Shown one piece after another: positions 9,206 through 20,309 of a stretch of DNA of 64,000 bases. A program made the translations under genes and the position numbers. The stretch is from Coprinellus micaceus (Eukaryota; Basidiomycota; Agaricomycetes; Agaricales; Psathyrellaceae): assembly GCA_951394405.1 (NCBI GenBank), contig OX596340.1, positions 1,612,001 through 1,676,000 on the forward strand. The letters run 5' to 3'. The first letter of the stretch is position 1. Each line of letters opens with the position of its first letter. Under the pieces are notes generated by a model that searched no databases, was not told where the DNA came from, and was given only the letters and a program-made list of their open reading frames with translations.

Positions 9206-11606
9206 ATGGCGCTTCCAGCCAATTCTCTAGGTCCCCCGGTTCCAAGGCTGGATTGGCTACACTCGCTCCAGGACTTTGACATCCTTTGTGAAATAAAGCA
9301 TGGCGGCGCCTCCAAAGTGCTCCGGGCAGTCTCTAACAGAGGACGTTTGAAGGGCCGTATCATGGCGGTAAAGGCGAGCACTGAAATCTCTCCCCCCGTC
9401 CTGAAAACTCAAGCCTCGCGACTCTCAGCTCACCTCGTCCGAGCGCAGTGGTTGCCGCCTCCACCAAGCTCTACATCACCCAAATGTCGTCTCGCTCTTC
9501 TCGCATTTCACCGAACCGCATGCATACGCACAGGTTATGGAGTACTGCGATGGTGGCAGCCTGGACGAGTATGTGGAAGCATTGCAAGGCGCTGCTATAG
9601 AGGAGGGGGTCCTGCGGGACCTCTTTCGCAGTACGGCGATCGCCCTTGTTTTCCTCGAAGGCAAGCATATTGTTCACCGCAAAGTAGAGCCCAGCAGTGT
9701 ACTGGTCTCAACGGCTAGGACTTTCGTAAGTCTGTCCACGCTTCAGATATTTCTCCGGGCCCTCTGAACTAATCATATCGACCAGAAATTGAGCAATTTC
9801 TCAAATGCTGTCATGATTTCTGACGGCGGGGCAACGCAGACCGCTTGCCAGACAATTTCGTCCTACTCCGCGCCGTGAGTCCACGGATCTTTCGTCCTGC
9901 GAAGCCCTGGAGTTTAGTGCCATACAGTGAAATCATTACCCAAGAACCGCACTCGTTCCCCTCGGACGTTTGGTCCTTGGGCTCTTTGCTCTTGTTTTGC
10001 ACCTCTGGCCCGATTTCGGTGGTATGTGACGGTCATGCGCTCCCCCGTCGATTATCACTGAGATTCAAAGCCTAGGAAGCAAACAGTCAAGACGCCTCAT
10101 TCTTCAAGTCTGATACCACCCTATCCCTTTCAGATCGCCCGAGCGACTTCCAGGACCTTCTTTCAAGCCTGCTACAGATCGTGCGTTTGTGATGAACTAT
10201 CTCCTCAGCCGCCTTCGCTGAACGGTAACGCTAGAAACCAGGGGACCGGATATCCCCTGCCCAAGCTTTGACCCATGCATGGATTCAGTCATTCTCACCC
10301 AAGTTATCTCATGGCAATGATATAGAAAGTGCTTTGATGAACTCGGCGGAGACATCGACTGAGGGACCTGTCGTGCTGCCCATCGAGGAAGGTCCACACC
10401 CCGCTGCCGTTGGATTGTCTCTGGCAGCGAAGAAACCAAGCCTCAATGCTTCCTGTAGGCGGCCACCAGCGTTCTCCCTCGCGAAGAGGGTCGTCTCTGA
10501 ACCCCTGTTTGGCAGACCAGCTCTCGAATCCGGAATCCCCCGACGGTCCAAATCGGAGAGCCTCCAAAGAGAGCGGCTGATGCACTTCTTTATGAAACCT
10601 ACTCTGGACTCTCGAACAGGAAGCGCTGAGCCTGTCATTCCCTTCCCGATCTCTGCGCACTCGAGGACTCTGGGTGGCGACAGGCAGGGTCCATGCATCG
10701 ACCTGTCTATTCTTTCCCCAAACGAGTACAAGTATGCGCACGGTACAATCACCATTCTGCCTTCAAGGAGCTTCGTGGTTGACTTCTGTCACGGCGCGAA
10801 CAACCTCCATGGCGGAGAACTCGAGTTACTATTGGTTAACCCGGCGTTGCATCTGGTACACCCTCTACTCAACTAGTTTCCCTTTGCACTGACACAGGGT
10901 AGGTACGGCTTCACGCGGCGACTGGTGGGCCAGTTAAACCGGATCACCTTGGGAGTCCAAAACGCGAGTGGGTCACTGGAGAGCTGCCGGAACCGTACAG
11001 AGAGGTGTACGACCAGGCCGTCTCCTACCTAGAAGAGCTCAAGGAACGGACCCCTCGAGTACGCCCACTCCCACATCTCTGCCAGCTCTTCGCCCACATC
11101 TTGACCAACAGATGACTTTACACCTCCTCGGCGGCAAGTGTTTGATGATGTCCAACACCCCACTCCCGGACATCGAAATCCTCCTACGGTCGTCGTCTCC
11201 CGATCTCACCTCTCCAAGGACAATGCTGCGTGTTCGGCTTCTTCGGCGGATAAGTCGCCTCGAAATCGCCCGTAGGACTTCTCACGACTCGTCCTCTGAA
11301 TGGGTGAAGCGGGTTGTGACTTGCAAGGACGCGTTCCCTTTTCTCCTTGGCGACGAATGGAAATCTCTGTATGCTCTCGAACGACGAGGATTGAAGGTGC
11401 TCGAGATGTTTTTGTCGGTTTGTAGCGGCGCCTTGGAACTTGGAATGCAGGCTGAGGGCATGGAGGTGCAAGACTCTAGTGCGGAGACCGAGGACGAGGG
11501 ATCAACCTTTGACAGTGACTTTACGCCGAACTTCGTACCCGACCTTGCTAGTAGCTTGCCCCCTCGACCTGTTACGCTTCACTTCGACCCTGGAATCTCC
11601 AATTGA
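9206..11606 (+). CDS. Polo-like (PLK4/SAK-type) kinase-related protein, probable pseudokinase
   Basis: Best model: join(9206-9367, 9414-9725, 9786-9874, 9928-10021, 10076-10180, 10235-10855, 10903-11058, 11112-11606), 677 residues. The kinase fold is recognisable: HHPNVVSLF, MEYCDGGSLDEY, SYSAPEI (APE), PSDVWSLGSLL and PGDRISPAQALTHAW. Key residues are changed. The catalytic HRD is HRK (about residue 144), the next Lys is Glu, and DFG is NFS (about 162-164). The first junction is ambiguous: a 46-base intron gives a normal length but removes the VK lysine, whereas a 31-base one keeps it. After a linker, the C-terminal half recalls Polo-box regions (GTITILPSRSFVVDF, LPEPYREVYDQA, GGKCLMMSNTPLPDIEILL). 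It ends with an acidic tail. The Polo call is pattern-based, and catalytic death is inferred. Confidence 0.75.
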
Positions 11607-11749
11607 ACCCCGCCCTCTGTGGTACCTTGATCTCACGATCTCATGCTCTAGCTCAGTATGCGATACACTCGATTCTCCATTATCAAGAGTACAATTACAG
11701 CTCTTAGGGTATAGCAAACAATAAAATATTAACAGTTTAAACGTTCCAA

Positions 11750-13844
11750 TCAGCACAGACGAATCCTGCCAACGGAAGGGTCGTGGTCGCTGATCCTAGA
11801 GGCCAAAGTAGGGGACCAGGTGTTAACGTGGATGTGCTCGAACTCGACCTTCCTCCTCTTGATGGCAGGGGAGATCATCGCGTGGTCGAGCTGCTGGGAG
11901 TTCTGGTCGAAGACATAGCTGTATCGCTCGTATTCGGGAATCTTGGCGGCCTCGTCGATGTCGGTAAGCAGGCTGGCGAGGGGCTTGTAGACAGAGCGGG
12001 TCTGGATGTACTCGTTGAAGTCACCGGCGACGACAATGTTGGCGAAGCTGCTCTTATCAAGGAGCGCCTTGACGAAGCCCTATCGAGTAAAAGGAAGGAG
12101 TGGTAAGGTTGACTGTAACAGAGAGAAGTTGTGAAGACGTACAGAGACGCTGGCGACTTGGCCAGTCCTGTTCTCGATAGGCGAATTGACGGGGGGACGG
12201 GCGTCTCCCTGGGTGGAACTGCTGCCTCCCTTGGAGCTCAGGTGAAGGTTAACGGTGAAGAGGTCAGCGCCGAGCACAGTCTTCCAGTGGGCAACGAGGG
12301 GCTTGCGGGTCGCGTTCCAGACACCGTTGGTGGGGTCGATGCGAGCAGGGTTGAAGTTGAGCGTGGGGAACCCAGGGAAACCTCCAACCTTGACAGCATC
12401 GGTCGAACCACCAGCGGTTCCCTTGACAAGCTTCAAGACCTCGGGGCGGTACAAGAACGCGGTACGGATGTTTCCACCGGGCTGGCCACCATCCTGGTTG
12501 TTGACAGGGTCGACTGAGGTGAAAGCGTAAGTGACGTTGCTGATATCGTAGATGGCCTTGGTGAGAGTGGAGAGGGTGACGTTGGCAGAGACGGTGCCGT
12601 CGTCCTTCGAGCCAGAGTCATCTTGGATCTCCTGGAGGAACATGAAGTCGGGGGCCTTCAAAAGGTTCACGATGTGCGAGGCGACGGTAGGGAGGTGCGC
12701 GGAGGTGGGGGTAAGGTTCTCAACGTTGTAGTCGCCGAAGGTAATGGTGCAGAGGTCCAAGAGTTTGTGGGCATTAGTGAGGGTGGTAGGGGGGATGGTG
12801 GTGTCGGGACGCGAGACGACCGAGGGAGCGGTGAGGGGGAGGACGTAGTAGTAACCGAATCTAGAAGCGAGAAAGGTATAGTCAATTTATGGCAGATGAC
12901 GTCGTGAATTGAGGCGCTTACTGGTAGGTCACGATACCAGTGATATCGGAGAATTGGGAGCCCAGAGAGGGAGCAGGGTTCTTGGTGCCGTCCAGAGGGG
13001 AACCAATCATAACAGCCTCAGGATTACCATCGGGGAGGTTATCCTTACCTATGCCGCATAACGCCGCTTCGGTCAGACTCAAACGCACGAGGATGTCGCA
13101 TGCCCCAACTCACCGATGTTGATCGTAAGGCCACCCCTCTTGTTCTTCCCGGTCACAGGCCAGTCACCGTGGACCCAGAATTCGCCATAGTTGTTCGAGA
13201 AGCCAAGGGTGGTGGGCTTCGGGATCGTAACAAGCTGACCCTCAAGACTCTCCCAGAAGTCCAAGCCGTACTTCTCGGGTTGAAGTGTGGCGTTGACTTG
13301 CTCAATGCGACTACTGTTGTTGGGAACGCTGAGGAACCCATCGGCGCCGGTATCGAGCGCGGAGAGGAGCTGAGTAGGGGGGCTCCTGTCTTTCCCAAGG
13401 ACCACCGGCGTGACCGTGTTGCCCGAGGAAAGGACACGAATGCCGGTGGGGGAGGTGATCTCCGTCAAGTAGAGGTAGTTCGGGTTGGAGTTCGAACGGT
13501 ACTCAGCGACCTTGCCGTTGAAAGTGATGGCGTCACCAACGGCGACTGAGTTGAGCACGGTCGAGGAGGAGGAGAAGATGTAAAGGCCGTCAGAAACGCG
13601 AATGTCGTCCGACTTCTCCCCAACGATGTAGAACCCAGAGCTGCCCTATTACCTCGGTGAGTTACGTGCCTTCTCGTACGATTGAGATGTCTACCTTTGC
13701 TGTAACCGTGCCGGTGACGTTTTGGACCGTCTGGCCAGCGAGAGGGCTCTGCCAAGACGAGCCCTGGATCTCAGCGACGGTGGTGGACGAGACGGCCGAG
13801 AGTGAAGCTGCGGTAAGGCAGAGGACGGAGAGAAGCTTGGCCAT
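11750..13844 (-). CDS. Secreted nuclease, endonuclease/exonuclease/phosphatase family
   Basis: Exons: complement of 13695-13844, 13114-13645, 12922-13048, 12143-12860 and 11750-12079; 618 residues. The ATG at 13844 opens a signal peptide (MAKLLSVLCLTAASLSAVSS). Residues about 50-270 form an N-terminal beta-rich region like the OB/lamin-tail-like part of bacterial extracellular nucleases (ExeM/NucH type). The rest is the EEP metal-dependent phosphodiesterase fold: DYNVEN, MFLQEIQDDSG, HLSSKGG, VVAGDFNEY, LDHAMIS and ISDHDPSVG supply the Asn, Glu, His, Asp and Asp-His residues that bind metal and catalyse. All are present, so it should be active. It likely degrades external nucleic acid for phosphate and nitrogen. 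It converges on the kinase-like gene with about 140 bases between stops. Confidence 0.9.
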
Positions 13845-14269
13845 GGCGGGTCGCAGCAGCCAGTTGTCCGAGAGGGAGCTCAGTCGCTCCACACCATCGC
13901 AGAATGCCTGTAGATATAGTGCAGATGCCCAGGCACTCGATTAGTCTACCACGGTCGACATCGAAGAGTGGACCATACGGACAGTTTGAGCACATGCCAG
14001 CACGGTCGTATCAGTCGCGCTCATTGGGCGATTATAGCACTGAACGTTTGATTGTCGCCGTATGGATGAGCGCTGGGTACAGTTACCCAGTTATCGAGGG
14101 GGGACCACGCGGTGGGTTACAAGCAAGTTGGAGTCCGTACGTACCTCGATTGCGGTTCTCTGCTGTTTATCCAATGCGCCAACTGCCTGCAATCCACACT
14201 TGAACGGTGCCACAGCGGAGTCAAAATCCCCCGTGGCTGAGAGCCTGTGATGGGCTTATTGGGCGCGTC
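13845..14269. other. Intergenic region upstream of the nuclease gene
   Basis: About 0.4 kb. A weak TATA-like tract (gatatag, around 13913-13919, minus-strand reading ctatatc) lies about 70 bases upstream of the nuclease ATG. Nothing else was seen before the MITE. Confidence 0.4.
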
Positions 14270-14304
14270 AGGACCCCCCAATATGCTGAGCTATGTCCGA
14301 TCGA
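14270..14304 (+). repeat. Left terminal inverted repeat of the hAT-like MITE
   Basis: Inverted match to 14977-15011; the first 17 bases are identical and the remainder has a few mismatches. Confidence 0.8.
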
Positions 14305-14976
14305 AAATTGGCTCAAACTGGCCATTTTCGGCACACCCTTTTGAGCGGTTTTTGTCCACATGAAAATCGGAACCCCCCAAAATGGGCGGTTTTCGTGCAC
14401 ATATCAGATGATACCTGCGCAGAGCGCGAATCCGTGCACATAGACGCCAAATCGCCTGGATGTACCGTATAATGGAAGATAGGATTGATACCAATGTATA
14501 TACAAGTGAGAAGAGGTCCGAAATAAATGAGGAGCGGGAGGAAGTGGCGGAGAACGTGGTCGTAACGCGGCAAATGCCAGCAGGCCACAAGTTGACGAGG
14601 CTGTAGCCAATGCCATTGGCGCTGATCGGGTGGCCGAAGTGAAGAGAATAGGTCGCGAGCGGAAGCAACAGGTGGGTGCGGGGGGCTTGGAGGATGATGG
14701 GGAGGAGAGTTTGGGAGATGCCGCGAAGAGGATATTCCCTACCACAGGAGTGAACCTTCGGACGTAGATGTACGAGGCAAGGCCAAGGCTCTTGATGGGG
14801 CATGACCCTAAGAATCGAAACCCCGAGCTCTGCTTTCCATACACACAAGGATCGGACATCGCCGCAGGCGAGGCCGAGGCGGCACATATAAAATCGGGGA
14901 TGGCCCACGTTTTTGGCGATTATGTGCACATGTGGATCAGACCACGAGCGATTTTGAGGGGGGATTTCGGCACATA

Positions 14977-15011
14977 AAAATCGGACCTAGCTAGGCATAT
15001 TGGGGGGTCCT
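14977..15011 (-). repeat. Right terminal inverted repeat of the hAT-like MITE
   Basis: Inverted match to 14270-14304, followed directly by the second copy of the 8-base target duplication. Confidence 0.8.
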
Positions 15012-15019
15012 GGCGCGTC

Positions 15020-16125
15020 CTGCTCGGCGAACGTGCTTCCGTCGAGACCTTTGGACCGGGAGCATGCGACTGGATGTAGCGGCGCACGACATGATGGACA
15101 TACGGTTCAATTGTGATTTTGTCAGGCGCTGGGAACCTCAGAATCATACAGCGCCCGGCCATGTCACCTCCCATGTGTAGTTAAAAAGTCAAAAATATGG
15201 CCCACACAAGCGAGGCCGATTCGAGATGAGTAGAGGTGAGTAAGTAACCAGTAGTGAGTGAGATAGTGGATAAGCTGAGAGCATCCCGCACCTAGATCTT
15301 GACCTAACATACGCCTAGCCTTACCTCACAAGCACTCAAAATACCATGATACCTACTAAGTAGCATCCACGCACCCTTCGCCATCTCCCCTGACCACATC
15401 ATTCCATCGGATTCACGGGTAAAGTCCAGGCGGTAGCTCATTGGCGTATTCAACGCATGACGTCACAAGACGAGGAGAGGGGGACGAGGGGAAGATATCC
15501 ACTGGGTATGAGACCTGGTTAACAGGCAGTGGGCGTCCTTCGGAATCCATCTTGTCCATTTATCAGAATGGACGTTTCCCCCCTTTACTCGTTCCTACTC
15601 TCCTCCTGAGTCGCAGCCTCCGCAAACCCAACACTTCCTATACAGGGCAGCAGGTACGGGAGGACGGAGGCGTCTGGGACCCCGGACTGACAGACGCAGT
15701 GAGTGATGTCGTGCCACACTCTCAACTTGAAGTGCTCAGCTCCTCGCAGCACCGACAAGGACCGTTAGCGGCGGGCTTTCCCTCATGGCATCCGCCACGA
15801 CAGGGGCTTCGCGGTCAGGCTGGCGAGAACAGAGCTCCAAATCGCCTGTGGTGCTGTCGAGGTTTCCCGGGACATCCACCAGGTTGTATGTGCTCCTTTC
15901 GTCCGCCCCGAGCCTCACCGAGGCTTGGAAGGTGCGCAGAACCCGAGGTCGAAGAGACTGGAGCCTCGTGACGGCGTCCCGTCCCGCTCGCGTGCTTAAT
16001 TAAATCGTTGCGAATTTCTCGAATTCTCTGCCGTTCTTTGCCTTTCTGCATTGTTCCATCGCTATCTTCCCCTTCAGCCTTCTTTGAGCCTTGTTCAGCT
16101 ACTATCATCCTCTCTTCTATTCGCT
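15020..16125. other. Intergenic region
   Basis: About 1.1 kb between the MITE and the heptad-repeat gene. An open frame at 15441-15971 (+) has no recognisable domain and low-quality composition. A pyrimidine-rich tract just before 16126 (ctatcatcctctcttctatt) is a typical fungal leader for the next gene. Confidence 0.45.
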
Positions 16126-16880
16126 ATGGCCCCATCGAATTCCTCAGACACCAATACGTCGCCAGCGGACCTAGAGGTCACCGTGGGTCTGCGAGTCGAG
16201 GTCCAGAGAGAGGCCGCCGCAAAGGCCGAGATTAAGCTCGTGCGTCTCAAAGAAAAGACCCTCCTTCTCCAACTCGAGGTCGCTCAAGCGGAGAACCGCG
16301 CAGAGGAAGCGCGCCGGGAGGCCGCTCTCGCCGAGAAACAGGCCCAAGACGCGGGTCTTCGACACGAGCAAGCGGGTGCCGCAGCCGCCCTCGCTAAGAA
16401 GGAGGCGGCGGTCGTCGATCGTGAGGAGCGGGAAAAGGCGGCGCTTACCGAGAAGGAGGTTGTGATCGATGCGTGCCAAGTGCGGAAAGAGACCGCCCTC
16501 GTCGAGAAGGAAGCTATGGTCATTGTGTGCCAAGCGCGGGAAAGGGCTGCCCGTGCTCAAAAAGAGGCCGCCCTCGCTGAGAAGGATGCTGCCCTTGCTC
16601 AGAAAGCTGCTGAGATCGCTCGAAAGGGGGCCGCTCTTGCTGAGAAAGATGCTGCCATCGCCCAGAAAGATGCTGCCGTCGCCCAAAAAAACGCTGCCCT
16701 TGCTGGGCACGCTCTCATTGAGGCAAAGAAGCAGCTCTTCCTTTTGGAGCGAGGAGTTAGTGACGCCTTTTTGAATGGTATGGCCCCTTCGACCACCTAT
16801 ATGCACCATTTCCTGCGTGCTAATTTGTGCCGTGTCTAGGAGGGTTGAATCCGAATCAATCTCCAGCTATGAGCGCGTGA
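16126..16880 (+). CDS. Ala/Glu/Lys-rich coiled-coil protein with tandem heptads
   Basis: The ATG at 16126 (MAPSNSSDTN) follows a pyrimidine-rich leader. I prefer join(16126-16777, 16840-16880), 230 residues, using a 62-base gtatgg...gtctag intron; unspliced it would stop at 16839 with 237 residues. From about residue 20 the protein is one long helix-forming stretch rich in Ala, Glu, Lys and Arg. Residues about 148-196 are seven near-perfect 7-residue units (EAALAEK, DAALAQK, AAEIARK, GAALAEK, DAAIAQK, DAAVAQK, NAALAGH). At the DNA level these are 21-base tandem repeats. There is no signal peptide, membrane segment or known domain. An extended or oligomeric coiled coil is inferred; its function is unknown. 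A large open frame on the opposite strand is only its antisense shadow. Confidence 0.65.
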
Positions 16881-17570
16881 AATCCACGGCTTTGCCTTCA
16901 ACCAACCTTTAACGGTTGGCCCTTTGGAACCCTCACATCAACGGCGTACGGCTCAGAAACGACACCCAGCTCGGTTTGACATGTTATTATCAGTATCAGG
17001 GCGTCGCGGGCCCCGGGGAGAGGACCTTCGTCGCGTCGCGCAGAAATTACATCACGTTATCGGTTATCCCAGCACTATGCGTATCCTCGTTCCCAATACA
17101 TACAGCAACACATCCGTGCAGGTGTGGACTATAGGTCCATGGTCGTACGAAAATATTCGCGTCGACACTCCAAGACCTGCACCACCCAAAAAAGGCAAGG
17201 GCCGACCCATAACGACAATTTGCCGGACTCTCAATCACGGGCGCTTATTCCACACGCTCAGAGTAGAAACGAGTCTTGCAAGAGAACTCGACGCTGAGCA
17301 ATCTACGGAATTAGGTCAAAATTTGACGTCTTTGAACCGAGCCCTCAGGATTCTAATCATAGTTTAGCTTACGCGCGTCATTTCCAGGATCTCATCTGCC
17401 GAGGTCAGAAATATAGACTTCACCCATCGTTAGCACAGCGAAAGTCCGATTCGTGAGGTAAAAACGTGAATACACACAATATTGAGCGAGGCAGTATGTA
17501 AACGAAAGAAAGGAAACCTCTTCATTTAGAGAATGAGGGAAGTGAAGAGGGGTTAAAGCCCGATCAAAAA
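16881..17570. other. Possible small gene or remnant, not resolved
   Basis: Two overlapping plus-strand frames look protein-like: one starting near 16916 (WNPHINGVRLRNDTQLGL..., YYQYQGVAGPGERTF) and another through 17134-17367 (NTSVQVWTIGPWSYENIRVD). An intron or a frameshift between about 17050 and 17110 would be needed to join them, and I cannot choose one. No ATG clearly starts it. It may be a small hypothetical gene or a decayed one. Confidence 0.3.
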
Positions 17571-19337
17571 TTAGGCGCCAGCCTTGGCGGCGAGATCACG
17601 GCAAGCAGCATTTTGTTCAGCACACTTATCTTCTGTCACGTCCAAGATCCTGCCGATGGTGGTGTTGATAGACCCGGTGCAGAGAGTCTGCTGGAGATCG
17701 CACGACTTTGCGAGAGCAGCGGTCAATGTCTGGACGAGCTGCCCGTCGACCAAGAATCCACGGACGGCCTTGACGACCTCCGGAGCGACGACGTCACCAA
17801 CTAGGGCCGGTTATTAGAGCTGCTTTGAAGCTATTCGAATGTGATAATGGAACTCACCATGACCGCCGTAGGTCTGCAAATTCTTGTCGACGCTGGAGGT
17901 CGCACTTGGGCTGGCTGCTGAGCTCGTGGAACTTGCGCTTGCCGAGGAGGACTGGGTGGCACTCTCTGTGGCACTCTGACTGACGGTCCCCGAAGCTGTT
18001 TCTGTGGAGCTGGCAGTCTGGCTGATGGTCCCCGTGGCGGTCTGGCTAATGGTGCTGGCACTCTCCGTTCCTGTTGCCGTCTCGCTCGTACTGACACTCT
18101 CCGAGGCTGAGACAGTGCTTGATGCCGTCTCCGTTGCTGTCCCGCTTTCAGTTGCAGTACTTGTAGCGGTCTGAGTCAGCGTTGCGGTCCTCGTCCTGGT
18201 GTGGCGAGCGCGAGTCCGGGTCCTGGTGCGAGTGTGGGCCCTCCTGGTCGAGGTCTCGGCGGCTGTTTCGGCTGCAGATGTGGTAGTCTCACTACTGGCC
18301 GTTTCGACACTAGTAGAGGCCGACGTTTCGCTGGCTGAAGTCGTTTCGACACTAGCAGAGGCCGATGTTTCGCTGGCGGATGTCGTTTCGACACTAGTAC
18401 TAGCAGAGGCCGACGTTTCGACACTAGCAGAGGCCTGGGAGGTGCTCTCCACTAAAGTACTGGTAGCACTAGTTGCACTGGATGCCGAGGTAGTGGCGGC
18501 ATCAGCAGCACCTCCAACGGCAGCCAAAATCTCAGCCTCGCTTGCATCAGGCACCAAGAGGTTCTTGGTGAAGATGCACCCAACAGGGTCACCAAGATCA
18601 TCGCAGCTATTCCCCTTTCCGGTGGCATCATTGAGGTTACCGGGTGCAAAGGTTCCGGCCTTCAATGCGTCGAGAGGGTCCCCACCAACAGCCTGGATTT
18701 GCTTCGCCAACTCGAGGGTAATGGCCTTGTTGATCTGGGCGGCGTTGGCAGAAGCAGGGTCCTGAAAAGTACGACGTTTCCAGTCAGAGTCTGACAAGTG
18801 ATGAGAAAACGACAGCATCAACCTACCTGGTGCTGGGAAATGGCAGCGATTTCGGGGTTAACAGCCTTAATGGACGTGCAGGCGTCCGAGGCGAGACCAA
18901 CCCTGCCGGTGTTCCTCTCCAAAGCGCGGTAGATCAAGGAGCCGACCTGGCCCTGGACGTCACCAGCCGCCTTGGCGTTGGTGAAGGCACGGTCGGCGGT
19001 GGCCAGTTGCAGACATGTAGGGTCCTAAAGTCATCCTTAGTCAATGTCCTCGAAAGCAAAAGGAAATTTGGCTTACTGCGATTTTTCCAAGCCCCTGTTG
19101 GGCTGCTGCGTTACCGAGGAGTGCGAAAACAGCGTCAACGATCCCGTCAGGGTTGTCGATTTTGAGGAACTTGTTGACGATCGTCAAGAACTGCTCATGG
19201 GAGTGCTCTAGGAAAAACGTGAGCCGAGTTCGTATGGGAGAATTGCTGATCATACCTTGAGGTACCTCGCGACGGACGGGCACGGCCCATGCGGTAGAGA
19301 CGAGTGCGAGAAGGAGGGTAAAATTCTTCTGGAGCAT
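17571..19337 (-). CDS. Secreted Ser/Thr-rich cell-surface protein
   Basis: Exons: complement of 19256-19337, 19077-19207, 18827-19024, 17858-18761 and 17571-17800; 514 residues. The start at 19337 opens a signal peptide (MLQKNFTLLLALVSTAWA) with a likely dibasic site (VRR) after it. Residues about 70-250 form a Cys-containing helical domain. About 255-435 is a low-complexity Ser/Thr/Ala/Glu stretch of imperfect repeats (SVETTSASETSAS) interrupted by an Arg-Thr run (RTRTRTRARHTRTRT). The C-terminal 75 residues hold several Cys (KSCDLQQTLCTG, DKCAEQNAACRDL) in a pattern shared by many agaricomycete secreted proteins. The Ser/Thr tract is probably O-mannosylated, as in wall-linked proteins. No GPI signal is visible at the C-terminus. 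Enzyme activity is not suggested. Confidence 0.82.
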
Positions 19338-20309
19338 CCTGATGCTTGTCGCCGGAATGGTCAATCAAAAAATGAAGGTTGAATGAAAACGAAGGCAGTG
19401 AATGAGTGAATGAACGCCCGGCGATCTGCATTGGAAGGGACGGTGGGTAGGGTGTCAGGCTTGGGGCTACTAGCTGCGACTCACCGAAACGAAGTACGGA
19501 AAGGGGGAAAGAAAGAAAACGAAAGAAAGACCGCTCCGGAGCAGCCGCTGGTGCTAGGAAAGGGCAGAACAAGGAGTTCAGTTCCCCCATGGTCAGGTTT
19601 ATATCTTGTGGAACGCGGGAAAAATAGTCGCTAAGGTGATATGTCATTTGAAGCAGAATCAGCAATTCCATGAGAACGGATGGGTCGGTATCCGTTGGGC
19701 GGCTCCCACTTCAATAAGGGATGATGAAGGTAGCATGTCGTCAAGGACGACGGGCCCCCCCGGTCGCCGTTCCCTGGAGATTATTTTACGGAATGTAGCG
19801 TTCGTGCGATCCCCTCCGCACCCTGGGATACGGTATGCACTTCTTCACTCCATTCCCGAACTCCGATGGGTCGACAAGAAGCGACTCCTGGCGCATCACG
19901 TTGGATGCGCAGCCCGGCCGATTTAAATCGCGACATGATCATGGGCTTCTGAGAAGGTACATCGAGGTGGAATTGTGCAGTATGGGCAGAACAGGCCTGG
20001 AGCTTGCCTAGAGTACGATCGGGAAGGTGCTCGTGTGTGTCACCATGCCAGTACATTGGCCATATAGCTTTTGGAGGCCTAGGGGTTTTCTAGGGTCCTA
20101 GACACCTTCATCAGGGGACCTCGGGGTGTCTCCGAGTTCCCGGTCGCCACCCTCATCACATCGCGCTACCCCGAGGCCGCGAAGCGGGTCCATAGCCTTG
20201 TATGGTGACAACGTGTAGCTGTGGCACCGAACACCAGCAATGTCGTCGCGACGGCTTCGCGTAAATCAAGGTATTATCAGTGTAAATGTATTGCCCTGTT
20301 CGCTAGCAT
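19338..20309. other. Intergenic region
   Basis: About 1 kb holding the promoter of the surface-protein gene (a tataaa tract reads on the minus strand near 19598-19603, rather far upstream) and the 3' flank of the mitochondrial gene. No repeat or RNA gene was recognised. Confidence 0.4.

Larger units (their letters stand above)
14270..15011. mobile_element. hAT-like MITE, 742 bp
   Basis: The element begins aggaccccccaatatgc and ends with the complement gcatattggggggtcct; the inverted ends extend to about 35 bases with a few mismatches (tgagctatgtccgat versus ctagctaggtccgat). The 8-base direct repeat ggcgcgtc flanks it at 14262-14269 and 15012-15019. An 8-bp target duplication with short TIRs fits the hAT superfamily. 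The interior has overlapping open frames on the minus strand (14291-14929), but none resembles a transposase. C/G-rich hairpin-like patches occur near both ends. Confidence 0.82.

Noticed and set aside
11783..12517. Open frames on the plus strand across the nuclease gene
   Set aside because: They are opposite a well supported EEP nuclease exon set with conserved catalytic residues; GC-rich codon bias leaves the antisense frame open.
14291..14929. Overlapping minus-strand frames inside the hAT-like MITE, considered as a transposase
   Set aside because: No hAT catalytic or dimerisation motifs, and three frames are open in parallel, which indicates composition rather than coding.
15441..15971. 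176-residue plus-strand frame before the heptad-repeat gene
   Set aside because: No recognisable domain; other frames in the same stretch are equally open.
16171..16809. Long open frame antisense to the heptad-repeat gene (212 residues)
   Set aside because: It mirrors the biased repeat composition of the plus-strand gene, and its Leu/Gly/Ser repeats are an antisense artefact.
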